Source: Anaerolineales bacterium
GTDB taxonomy: Bacteria > Chloroflexota > Anaerolineae > Anaerolineales > DRMV01
NCBI GenBank assembly: GCA_015494815.1
Contig: WGAK01000105.1
Span: forward strand, 1-7,600
Length of the DNA: 7,600 nt
Reading direction: 5' to 3'
Part shown: positions 1 through 5,972 of the stretch, in pieces
How positions within the stretch are numbered: position 1 is the stretch's first letter
Layout: each line of letters opens with the position of its first letter
The notes under the pieces: model-generated
Database searches by the model: none
What the model was told of the DNA's origin: nothing
Seen by the model: only the letters and a program-made list of their open reading frames with translations
Position numbers and translations under genes: made by a program

Positions 1-675
1 CGCGGCCAGCGAGCGGCGAAAACGGCGGTTGGTGGGCGTGGGCAGGCCCTGCAGCCCGGGGAACAGGTTGTAGAGCAGGCTGTTGCTGCGTCGGGTGACG
101 ACCCGGAGCAGGAAGGAAAAGTGCTCGTCCACCGCCCGCAGTTCGTCCTCACGCAACGAACTCGAGAACATGGTGCGGGCCACCACCTGCAGCGCCAGGC
201 GCATCATCTCGGCCTTGAGGGCCAGGGGACGGCCTTCCCGGGCCAGGGGCTCCCAGCGGCGCACCACATCGTCGGCGATGGTGCGGGCCATGAGCGGCGC
301 CAGGCGGCGCACCGCGGGCCGCACGAACGCGGGTTGCATCAAACGCCGCTGCCGCCGCCAAAACTCGCCCTCGCTGATGAACAGGCCCTCGCCGATGAGC
401 GGTCGGGCCACCTCCAACTGCTGGCCTTTGATATAGCGGCGGGCGTGGGTCTGCAAAATCTGCTTGAGCGCGTCGGGGTCGCGCACCACCCACACCGAGC
501 CGCCGCCCGGAAAGCGCAGTTGGAAGATGTCGCCATATCGGGCGTGCAATTCCAGCAAGCGTTGGTGAAAGGCCGCGCCCCGCAACTGGGCCACATTGCC
601 CAGCAAGGGCCAGGCACGCGGCCCCGGCACGCGGGGCCGGGCCCGACGCGCGGCCGCCGGTTCGGCCAAAGCCAT
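1..675 (-). CDS. Cytochrome P450, N-terminal part (3' end beyond window)
   Basis: The first 225 codons of a cytochrome P450 run in frame from ATG at 675-673 to the window edge with no stop. P450s are haem-thiolate monooxygenases that use electrons from a redox partner to insert oxygen into organic substrates. Visible family marks are the proline-rich N-terminal hinge PGPRAWPLLGN (residues 18-28), the first beta-sheet region with GDIFQLRF (48-55) and VWVVRDPDALKQIL (61-74), and the helix C motif WRRQR (W106 and R110, which contact haem propionates). The I-helix, ExxR and Cys haem-ligand regions are outside the window, so catalytic integrity cannot be judged. There is no N-terminal membrane anchor, which suggests a soluble bacterial enzyme. 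The start is supported by GGGAGGTG about 5 nt upstream. It lies downstream of the oxidase operon on the same strand but is separated from it by a hairpin. The substrate is unknown. Confidence 0.9.
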   Translation of the reverse strand, partial: MALAEPAAARRARPRVPGPRAWPLLGNVAQLRGAAFHQRLLELHARYGDIFQLRFPGGGSVWVVRDPDALKQILQTHARRYIKGQQLEVARPLIGEGLFISEGEFWRRQRRLMQPAFVRPAVRRLAPLMARTIADDVVRRWEPLAREGRPLALKAEMMRLALQVVARTMFSSSLREDELRAVDEHFSFLLRVVTRRSNSLLYNLFPGLQGLPTPTNRRFRRSLAA

Positions 676-713
676 GACCCACCTCCCAGGGGACACGCGG
701 CACCGTCACGACA

Positions 714-719
714 AGTATA
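714..719 (-). promoter_or_regulatory. Possible -10 box of the P450 gene
   Basis: On the minus strand this reads TATACT, one base from the sigma-70 consensus, about 39 nt before the P450 start codon. The position 16-17 nt further upstream (about 736-742) falls in the arm of the oxidase-operon hairpin and matches the -35 consensus poorly (GGGTTG or CGGGTT). No extended -10 TGn is present. The promoter is therefore plausible but weak or activator-dependent. Read-through from the oxidase operon is the alternative. Confidence 0.35.
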
Positions 720-734
720 CCGCGGCCAAAACAC

Positions 735-762
735 ACAACCCGGGCCGTGATGCCCGGGTTGT
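735..762 (-). terminator. Rho-independent terminator after coxC
   Basis: A perfect 11-bp inverted repeat (arms 735-745 and 752-762, ACAACCCGGGC and its complement) encloses a 6-nt loop. It begins 28 nt after the coxC stop codon. On the minus strand the stem is followed by GTGTTTTGG, a short and imperfect T-tract; the plus-strand side has none, so it acts on the minus strand. The stem is very GC-rich, but the weak T-tract leaves room for partial read-through into the P450 gene. Confidence 0.75.
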
Positions 763-789
763 CAAACGGCTGAGAGGATTGCCCCGGCG

Positions 790-1398
790 TCAATGGCCGG
801 CGGCCACCACTTGGCCGATGAGGTACAGCGCGGGGTAGAAGAACACCCACACCAAGTCCACGAAGTGCCAATACACGGCCACCGCCTCGACGCCCCAGTG
901 CTGCCGGGCCGAAAAATGTCCCCGGCGGCCCAGATGCCACACGGCCAGGATGGCCAGCACGCCGGTCAGCACATGGAAGGCGTGGAAGCCGGTCAGCCCA
1001 TACACCACCGCGCCGAACGCGCCATCGGTAGGGCGCAGGTGCGGCCCGTCGGGCAGGAACAGCCCCCATTCCCAGCCGACCACGCCCACCAGAAAGGCCG
1101 TGCCCAGCACGACGGTCAGCATGGCCGAGCGCAGGAACTCGGGGCGGTCGTCGTGGGCGATGGCGACCTCGGCGCGATTCATGAAGAAACTGCTCACCAG
1201 CAGGATGGAAGTGAGCAGCAAGCCTAAGGTCTGGTCCAAGGGGGGACGGGTACCACCCCACAAGTAGAAGCGGGCGGCCAGCAGGCCCGCGAACATGAAA
1301 CTCTCGGAAATCAAGAACAGCCACAGGCCCCAGCGGTTCACCCGCTCCCGCCGGGCGTAAGGCAGGTCGTGTTCGTGTACCGAGTGCAAGACGGCCAT
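790..1398 (-). CDS. coxC: Cytochrome c oxidase subunit III
   Basis: This 202-residue membrane protein (also called ctaE) is the third core subunit of the haem-copper oxidase. It carries no redox centre; in the family it stabilises subunit I and supports proton uptake. The sequence shows five hydrophobic segments, as expected for the short bacterial form. Family marks are LFLISESFMFAGLLAARFYL near residues 27-46, GFHAFHVLTG in the fourth segment, and the C-terminal YWHFVDLVWVFFYPALYL, which matches the conserved WHFVD helix of subunit III. I chose ATG at 1398, not the in-frame ATG at 1443, because AAGGGGAG lies 8 nt upstream and the longer form would overlap subunit IV. One nucleotide separates it from the upstream stop (TGA-C-ATG), implying translational coupling. 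It is the last gene of the operon. Confidence 0.95.
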   Translation of the reverse strand: MAVLHSVHEHDLPYARRERVNRWGLWLFLISESFMFAGLLAARFYLWGGTRPPLDQTLGLLLTSILLVSSFFMNRAEVAIAHDDRPEFLRSAMLTVVLGTAFLVGVVGWEWGLFLPDGPHLRPTDGAFGAVVYGLTGFHAFHVLTGVLAILAVWHLGRRGHFSARQHWGVEAVAVYWHFVDLVWVFFYPALYLIGQVVAAGH

Positions 1399-1399
1399 G

Positions 1400-1603
1400 T
1401 CAATGCTCCCCTTGGTCCGCGGGCGCCCACAGGCGCGAGACATGCATGAAGTATTCCAAAATCAGCAGGGCCTTGAGCATGCCCACCAGCAGCAACGGCA
1501 CCACGGCCCCGCTGGTCACGGCAATGCCATATTCCACCGCGGTGAGGGCGGCCAAACCGCCCAGCACCACCCAACCGCGCAAGTAGGCTGTGCGTCGTTC
1601 CAT
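1400..1603 (-). CDS. coxD: Cytochrome c oxidase subunit IV (prokaryotic type)
   Basis: This small membrane protein of 67 residues (often named ctaF in Bacillus) resembles prokaryotic cytochrome c oxidase subunit IV, a short accessory subunit at the edge of the oxidase complex that carries no cofactor. It has two hydrophobic stretches (about residues 9-31 and 32-50) and ends the second with KALLILEYFMHVS, close to the family's K-A-L-x(n)-F/Y-F-M-H pattern. It is shorter than many members, which often have three helices and about 90-110 residues. ATG at 1603 is supported by GGAGGAG 7 nt upstream, which overlaps the region just after the coxA stop (17-nt gap). The longer in-frame opening to 1813 is a shadow of coxA and was not used. 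The assignment rests on both the motif and the operon position. Confidence 0.87.
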   Translation of the reverse strand: MERRTAYLRGWVVLGGLAALTAVEYGIAVTSGAVVPLLLVGMLKALLILEYFMHVSRLWAPADQGEH

Positions 1604-1620
1604 CGGGATGCTCCTCCAGG

Positions 1621-3489
1621 TCAGTCGTCCGCGGCCGCGGGGCCGTGGGCGAACACCACATACGGCTCGGGGCCGCCGTATTCGTAGGGCTCGCTGACCA
1701 CCACCACGGGCGCGGGGTAGTTCTCGTCGGGCACGGGCGAGGGCACCTGAAACTCGGGCGAGCGCGAACGCCAGGGGTTGGCCGCAGCCACCTTCCCCCG
1801 GAACGCGCTCCACACCAGGTTGAAGGCAAAGATGAGCATCGAGAGGAAAATCACATGCGCGGCAATGGTGACCGCGGTCTGCAAGCCGGCCACGCCCAGA
1901 GCCGGGTCATAGTCCACGATGCGCCGCCGCATGCCCCACAGCCCGGCCAGCATCTGCCCCAACGACATGGTCCAAAACGCGGGGGTCATCAGCCAAAAGT
2001 GGATTTTGCCCAAAGTCTCGTTGTACATGCGGCCGGTGACTTTGGGGTACCAGTAGTAGATGGCCGCGATGTAAGGGTACACGAACCCGCCGAACATGGT
2101 GGCGTGGAAGTGGCCGACAATCCAATAGGTGTCGTGCAAGAACAAATCGGTGCTCACCGTGCCGTTGGGCGGGCCGCTCAGGCCGCCGATGAGGAAGATG
2201 GACAGCGCGCCCAGCACGAACAGCATGGGCGTGGGGAAGGTCAACTTCCCGCCCCACATGGTGCCCAGCCAGTTGAAGAATTTGACCCCCGTGGGCACGG
2301 CCACCAGCAGCGTGGTCCACATCATGGTCACCCGCATGATGTCGCTCATGCCCGAGGTGAACATGTGATGGCCCCACACCAGAAAGCCCACCAGGGCAAT
2401 GGCCAGCGACGCCATAGCCACCCACTTGTAGCCAAACAGCGGCTTGCGGGCGAACACGGGCAGCAACTCACTGATGATGCCCAGCCCCGGCAAGATGAAC
2501 ACATACACGGCCGGGTGCGAGTAGAACCAAAACAGATGCTGGAACAACAGCGGCTGGCCCGGCGGCGAGCCCAGCGCCTGCGCGCTCTCGGTGAGGGTGG
2601 GCGAGAAGAAGGTCATGCCGAAAACCCGCTCCAGCACCACCAGCACGAAGGACAGGCCGATGAGTTGCGTGGCCGTGAGCGCGATGATGGAAGTCGCCAC
2701 CATGGACCACACGAAGATGGGCATGCGGAACAGGGTCATGCCCTGGGCCCGCATCCCAAAGGCCGTGGCCAGGATGTTGACCGCGCCCAGGATGGACGAA
2801 AAGCCGATGACGAACACGCCCAGGTAAAAGGGGATGGCCCCCGGCATCGTCTGCACGCCCAGGGGCGGGTAGCCGGTCCAGCCCGTTTCCCAGCGCAAGA
2901 ACAGGGCCAGCACCACCAGCACCACGCCGGGCACATTAATCCAATACGCAAACGCGTTCAGCCGCGGAAAGGCCATGTCGCGTGCGCCGACCATCAGGGG
3001 CACCAGATAGTTGGCCATCGCGGCCACGCCGGTCAGAATGCCGGCAATCATCACGATGCCGTGCCAGCCGATGAGGGTGTTGAAGACGGCCGGCTCCAGG
3101 AAGTCAATGCCCGGCTTGCTCAACTCGCTGCGGAAAATCAGCGCCACGCTGCCGGCCAGCCCCACCAGCACCAGCGCGGTCACGCCATACTGAATGCCGA
3201 TGACCTTGTGGTCGTAGTCCACGCTCCAATAGCGCCACCAACGGGGCTTGCCCGGCGGCGCGCCGTGCCGCGGGGGCGCGAAATTCCCCGCCAGCCAGCC
3301 CAGCCAATCGGAAACCATGCCCGAGGCCAGCATGAAGCCCAGCACACTGAGCACCGCGGCCCAGGCCAGCGGGCCATCGGCCCGCCAGTCGGTCGCGCCC
3401 CAGGCCCGGGCCGTGTACACCCCCAGGGCAAACCCCACGGCCTGGCCGACCAGGCCCCGTACCAATCCGGTGGTCAACACATGGCGCAT
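1621..3489 (-). CDS. coxA: Cytochrome c oxidase subunit I, A2-type
   Basis: The catalytic subunit (also ctaD), 622 residues, reduces oxygen to water at the haem a3-CuB centre and pumps protons. Ligands are visible in their expected places: H143 (GWHGIVMI) and H462 for haem a, H460 for haem a3 (VGHFHATMF), and H325, H374 and H375 for CuB, with the cross-linked tyrosine Y329 (HPAVY). K403 (TGVKFF) marks the K-channel. N160, D171 and N178 match the entrance of the D-channel. The usual D-channel glutamate of GHPEV is absent; the sequence is YSHPAV (323-328), the mark of the A2 subfamily. An extension of about 80 residues with one or two hydrophobic segments precedes the usual start region DHKVIG (93-98). 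The C-terminal tail is proline- and valine-rich. I chose ATG at 3489 over 3510 because GAGGAG lies 7 nt upstream, like coxB. The gap to coxB is 37 nt. Confidence 0.97.
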   Translation of the reverse strand: MRHVLTTGLVRGLVGQAVGFALGVYTARAWGATDWRADGPLAWAAVLSVLGFMLASGMVSDWLGWLAGNFAPPRHGAPPGKPRWWRYWSVDYDHKVIGIQYGVTALVLVGLAGSVALIFRSELSKPGIDFLEPAVFNTLIGWHGIVMIAGILTGVAAMANYLVPLMVGARDMAFPRLNAFAYWINVPGVVLVVLALFLRWETGWTGYPPLGVQTMPGAIPFYLGVFVIGFSSILGAVNILATAFGMRAQGMTLFRMPIFVWSMVATSIIALTATQLIGLSFVLVVLERVFGMTFFSPTLTESAQALGSPPGQPLLFQHLFWFYSHPAVYVFILPGLGIISELLPVFARKPLFGYKWVAMASLAIALVGFLVWGHHMFTSGMSDIMRVTMMWTTLLVAVPTGVKFFNWLGTMWGGKLTFPTPMLFVLGALSIFLIGGLSGPPNGTVSTDLFLHDTYWIVGHFHATMFGGFVYPYIAAIYYWYPKVTGRMYNETLGKIHFWLMTPAFWTMSLGQMLAGLWGMRRRIVDYDPALGVAGLQTAVTIAAHVIFLSMLIFAFNLVWSAFRGKVAAANPWRSRSPEFQVPSPVPDENYPAPVVVVSEPYEYGGPEPYVVFAHGPAAADD

Positions 3490-3526
3490 AACGGCTCTCC
3501 TCGTGCACAAGGTGGGTCGCCGGGCG

Positions 3527-4540
3527 TCATTCGCCCGCTTGCAGCAAAAATTGCACCAGCGCGTCCAGGTCGTCCTCGCTCAGGGCCTGGCCAAAGGTGG
3601 CCGGCATCACGGGCGGATACCCGGCCACAATCTTGGCCTGCGGGTCGAGGATGGACTCGCGGATATAAGCCTCGTCCACGGTCACGGTGGTGCCGTCGTC
3701 CAGGGTCGTGGTGCGCCCGGCCAGGCCGTTGAGCGACGGCCCCACCTTGGGCGAACCATCCAGCGTGTGGCACGCGGCGCAGTATTGCTGGAAAATCTGC
3801 TCGCCCCGGGCTACAGGCGACGCGGCTTGCTGCTGCGCAGCCTGTTGCTCGGCCACCCACGCGTCGAACGCCTCGGGCGAGACCACCCGCACCGGCGCAT
3901 ACATGTTGGCATGGCCCGAACCGCACAGTTCCGCACACCGCACCCGATACTCGCCCTCGGTGCGCGGGGTCACATACGCGTAGGTGGTCATGCCCGGCAC
4001 CGCGTCCTCTTTGATGCGAAACTCCACCACCCAAAAACTGTGAATCACATCCAGCGAGGTCAACTCGAACTTGACCCGTTGCCCCGTGGGCACCACCAAC
4101 TCGGGGCTACGGATGTCGTACTCGGGATACACGAAGCCCCACGAGAATTGCTGAGCCTGAACCTGCACGGTCAGGTCCGCGTCGGTGCGGCGCAGGAACA
4201 AAAAATCCCGAACGCCCATCGCGCTCAGGCTCAAGACAATGCCCAACGGAATCACGGTCCACAAGAACTCCAACCCGCCGTGGCCGTGAATGGCCGCGCC
4301 CGGGGTGTCATCGTCCGCGCGGCGGCGAAAGGCCCACACGCTGTAGACCGCGAAGCCCACCACCAGCGCGAAGATGGCCGCAATGAGGAAAAAGTGCACC
4401 CGCAGCAGGCGGTCCACCACCACGCCCTCTTCGCTGGCCAACCGCGGCACGAAGAAGTCGAAGCGGGTGTAAGCCAGCCAGCCCAGCAGCGCGGCCAGCG
4501 AGACCACCAATGCCCCGGCACGCAGGAAGTGTTTTCGCAT
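3527..4540 (-). CDS. coxB: Cytochrome c oxidase subunit II with fused cytochrome c domain
   Basis: This 337-residue protein (also ctaC) is the electron-entry subunit of a caa3-type oxidase. An N-terminal hydrophobic segment (about 8-27, signal or anchor) is followed by two helices (46-70 and 91-113) that anchor it in the membrane. The outer CuA cupredoxin domain has all its ligands: H167 (VIHSFWV), C202, E204, C206, H210 and M213 (CAELCGSGHANM). A Gln/Ala-rich linker (230-242) leads to a class I cytochrome c domain with CAACH (254-258) and a likely axial Met at M312 (PPVMPATF). Haem c passes electrons to CuA and then to subunit I. ATG at 4540 is preceded by GAGGAG at 7 nt. The in-frame ATG at 4720 would place the promoter inside the gene and was rejected. 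It is the first gene of the operon, expressed from the TATAAT promoter just upstream. Confidence 0.97.
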   Translation of the reverse strand: MRKHFLRAGALVVSLAALLGWLAYTRFDFFVPRLASEEGVVVDRLLRVHFFLIAAIFALVVGFAVYSVWAFRRRADDDTPGAAIHGHGGLEFLWTVIPLGIVLSLSAMGVRDFLFLRRTDADLTVQVQAQQFSWGFVYPEYDIRSPELVVPTGQRVKFELTSLDVIHSFWVVEFRIKEDAVPGMTTYAYVTPRTEGEYRVRCAELCGSGHANMYAPVRVVSPEAFDAWVAEQQAAQQQAASPVARGEQIFQQYCAACHTLDGSPKVGPSLNGLAGRTTTLDDGTTVTVDEAYIRESILDPQAKIVAGYPPVMPATFGQALSEDDLDALVQFLLQAGE

Positions 4541-4580
4541 ACCCGTCTCCTCGTGACCTGGAAGTACCGGATTGGCCGCT

Positions 4581-4609
4581 ATTATACCAATTGTCATCCA
4601 AAATGCAAA
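4581..4609 (-). promoter_or_regulatory. Sigma-70-type promoter of the oxidase operon
   Basis: On the minus strand a perfect TATAAT (4581-4586) sits exactly 17 nt from TTTGCA (4604-4609, 4 of 6 matches to TTGACA). Transcription would begin near 4574, giving a leader of roughly 35 nt that contains the GAGGAG ribosome binding site of coxB. The -35 box lies in the centre of an inverted repeat, which points to regulation by a bound protein. No start site is proven. Confidence 0.75.
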
Positions 4610-4625
4610 TCGTTTTGAATGACAA
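4591..4625. repeat. 13-bp inverted repeat, candidate operator of the oxidase operon
   Basis: Arms TTGTCATCCAAAA (4591-4603) and TTTTGAATGACAA (4613-4625) are reverse complements except at one base, with a 9-nt centre (TGCAAATCG). Arm centres are 22 bp apart, about two helical turns, so a dimeric or tetrameric regulator could bind one face of the DNA. The centre holds the -35 box of the coxB promoter and the left arm fills the -35/-10 spacer, a placement typical of repressor operators. It lies upstream of the expected start site, so it is not a transcribed terminator for coxB. I cannot assign it to a regulator family. Confidence 0.6.
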
Positions 4626-4706
4626 GACGCGCACATAACCCGCGGATTTCCCAAAGCGGCGCCCAGCCTGCGCACCCCAACACCGATTTCGGGCAGGGGA
4701 ACCCCT

Positions 4707-4734
4707 TTGGGCCGGGCCACGGCCGCGATACAAT
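4707..4734 (+). promoter_or_regulatory. Probable promoter of the glycosyltransferase
   Basis: TACAAT (4729-4734) matches the -10 consensus at five of six bases. TTGGGC (4707-4712) lies 16 nt upstream and keeps the TTG half of the -35 consensus. The predicted start near 4741 gives a leader of about 90 nt. The -10 box stands out from the GC-rich surroundings; the -35 box is weak. Confidence 0.45.
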
Positions 4735-4757
4735 AGCCCGTAGCAGCCCCGCCAGAC

Positions 4758-4789
4758 GCCCGCGCCCAAGGTGCGCAGGCAGCGCGGGC
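4758..4789 (+). other. Hairpin in the leader of the glycosyltransferase mRNA
   Basis: A perfect 8-bp inverted repeat, GCCCGCGC (4758-4765) and GCGCGGGC (4782-4789), encloses 16 nt. It falls between the predicted promoter and the start codon and is followed within a few bases by the pyrimidine-rich CTTTCTCCCC. That could be a weak attenuator or an mRNA-stabilising stem. In DNA this GC-rich, an 8-bp stem may also arise by chance. Confidence 0.35.
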
Positions 4790-4832
4790 AACCCGGCTTT
4801 CTCCCCTCCGGCCGAGTCAGGATGCCACGACC

Positions 4833-5972
4833 ATGCGCATTGTGCTCCTCAACCCCGAATACCCCCCCATCGGTGGGGGCGCGGGCAACGCCAGCCGCCA
4901 CCTGGCCCAGGCCCTGGTGCGCCACGGCCACGCGGTCACCGTGCTCACCGCGCACTGGCGCGACCTGCCCCGCCGCGAAGACGACCGGGGCGTGCAGGTG
5001 GTGCGCATCCCCGCGGCGCGACGCCGCGCGGACCGCAGCGGCGCACGCGAGCAGGCCGCGTTCGTGCTGACCGGCCTGGTGCACGCGGCCCGGCTGCTGC
5101 GCGCCCAACGGCCGCACGGGGTGCTGGCCTTCTTCGGCGCGCCCAGCGGCATCGTGGCCTGGCTGCTGAAGCCCTGGCTGGGCGTGCCCTATGTGGTGGC
5201 CCTGCGCGGCGGGGATGTGCCCGGCTTTCGGCCGTACGACTTCGCGCTCTACCACCGCCTCATCGGGCCCGTGCTACGCCGTGTGTGGCGCGGGGCGGCC
5301 GCGGTGGTGGCCAACAGCCACGGCCTGCGTGCGCTGGCCCAGCGCTTCGAGCCCCGGGTGCCCATCCAGGTCATCCCCAACGGCGTGGACGCGACCCGCT
5401 TCGCGCCGCCCCCCGCACGCGCCTGGCATCCCCCGCGGCTGCTGTTCGTGGGCCGGGTGGTGTATCAGAAGGGCCTGGATGTGCTGCTGCAAGCCCTGGC
5501 CCGGCACACGGCCCGCGACTGGCACCTGACCATCGTGGGGGACGGGCCCTATCGGCCAGCGCTGATGCAGCAGGCCGCCGCGCTGGGACTGCAGACGCGC
5601 ATCACCTGGGCCGGCTGGCAGCCGCCCGAACGCATGCCCGACTTCTACGCCCAGGCCAACCTGTTCGTCTTCCCATCGCGGCACGAAGGGATGCCCAACG
5701 CGGTGTTGGAGGCCATGGCCGCGGGCCTCCCTGCAGTGGCTACACGCATTGCGGGCAACGAGGAACTGGTCACCCCCCAGGTCGGCCGCCTGGTGCCCCC
5801 CGACGACCCCGCGGCCCTGGCCGACGCGCTCGCCGCACTGCTGCCCGCAGCCGAGATTCGCCGCCGGATGGGCGCGGCCGCGCGGCAGCGGGTGTTGCAG
5901 CACTTCACCTGGGACGCCGCGGCGCGGCGCTATGCCGCGCTGTTGCGCGCGGTATGGGGCGTGGCGTCGTAG
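4833..5972 (+). CDS. GT4-family glycosyltransferase
   Basis: This complete 379-residue protein has the GT-B fold layout of family 4 retaining glycosyltransferases, which move a sugar from a nucleotide-sugar donor to a lipid, glycan or other acceptor. The N-terminal acceptor domain begins MRIVLLNPEYPPIGGGAGN, with the glycine-rich loop at 14-18. The C-terminal donor domain contains IPNGVD (181-186), LLFVGRVVYQKG (203-214, with R208 and K213 as probable phosphate contacts), IVGDGP (234-239), and the EX7E motif with E285 and E293 (HEGMPNAVLEAMAAGLP). No membrane helix is evident, so it probably acts on the cytoplasmic face of the membrane. ATG at 4833 starts the conserved first beta strand; AGGA about 10 nt upstream is only a weak ribosome binding site. 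The last 43 bp overlap the convergent membrane-protein gene. That neighbour suggests an envelope glycan or glycolipid role; donor and acceptor cannot be told. Confidence 0.93.
   Translation: MRIVLLNPEYPPIGGGAGNASRHLAQALVRHGHAVTVLTAHWRDLPRREDDRGVQVVRIPAARRRADRSGAREQAAFVLTGLVHAARLLRAQRPHGVLAFFGAPSGIVAWLLKPWLGVPYVVALRGGDVPGFRPYDFALYHRLIGPVLRRVWRGAAAVVANSHGLRALAQRFEPRVPIQVIPNGVDATRFAPPPARAWHPPRLLFVGRVVYQKGLDVLLQALARHTARDWHLTIVGDGPYRPALMQQAAALGLQTRITWAGWQPPERMPDFYAQANLFVFPSRHEGMPNAVLEAMAAGLPAVATRIAGNEELVTPQVGRLVPPDDPAALADALAALLPAAEIRRRMGAAARQRVLQHFTWDAAARRYAALLRAVWGVAS

Larger units (their letters stand above)
4541..4832. other. Divergent intergenic region between coxB and the glycosyltransferase
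   Basis: This 292-nt region has no convincing gene. It contains, from left to right, the coxB leader and ribosome binding site, the coxB promoter, an inverted repeat over its -35 box, a GC-rich stretch, a probable promoter facing right, and a leader hairpin before the glycosyltransferase. The segment at about 4571-4626 is markedly AT-rich compared with the GC-rich surroundings, as expected for a regulated promoter. A pair CCCAAAG/CTTTGGG (4650-4656 and 4705-4711) is also present but widely spaced, and may be chance. Confidence 0.8.

Noticed and set aside
149..1324. Open frame of 391 codons on the minus strand covering parts of P450 and coxC.
   Set aside because: It is out of frame with both real genes and crosses the terminator between them. 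The composition is that of a GC-rich shadow.
1645..3732. Long open frame of 695 codons on the plus strand, opposite coxA.
   Set aside because: It is antisense to a gene with all oxidase ligands in place. Its His/Gln/Gly-rich, low-complexity product is typical of a GC-rich antisense frame.
3248..4618. Open frame of 456 codons on the plus strand, opposite coxB.
   Set aside because: It is antisense to coxB and runs through the coxB promoter, with no recognisable domain.
4541..4720. In-frame N-terminal extension of coxB to an ATG at 4720, which would encode a CASCH haem-c-like motif.
   Set aside because: The extension covers the perfect TATAAT promoter and the inverted repeat, and lacks subunit II homology. 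The ATG at 4540 has an excellent GAGGAG ribosome binding site. The CxxCH is coincidental.
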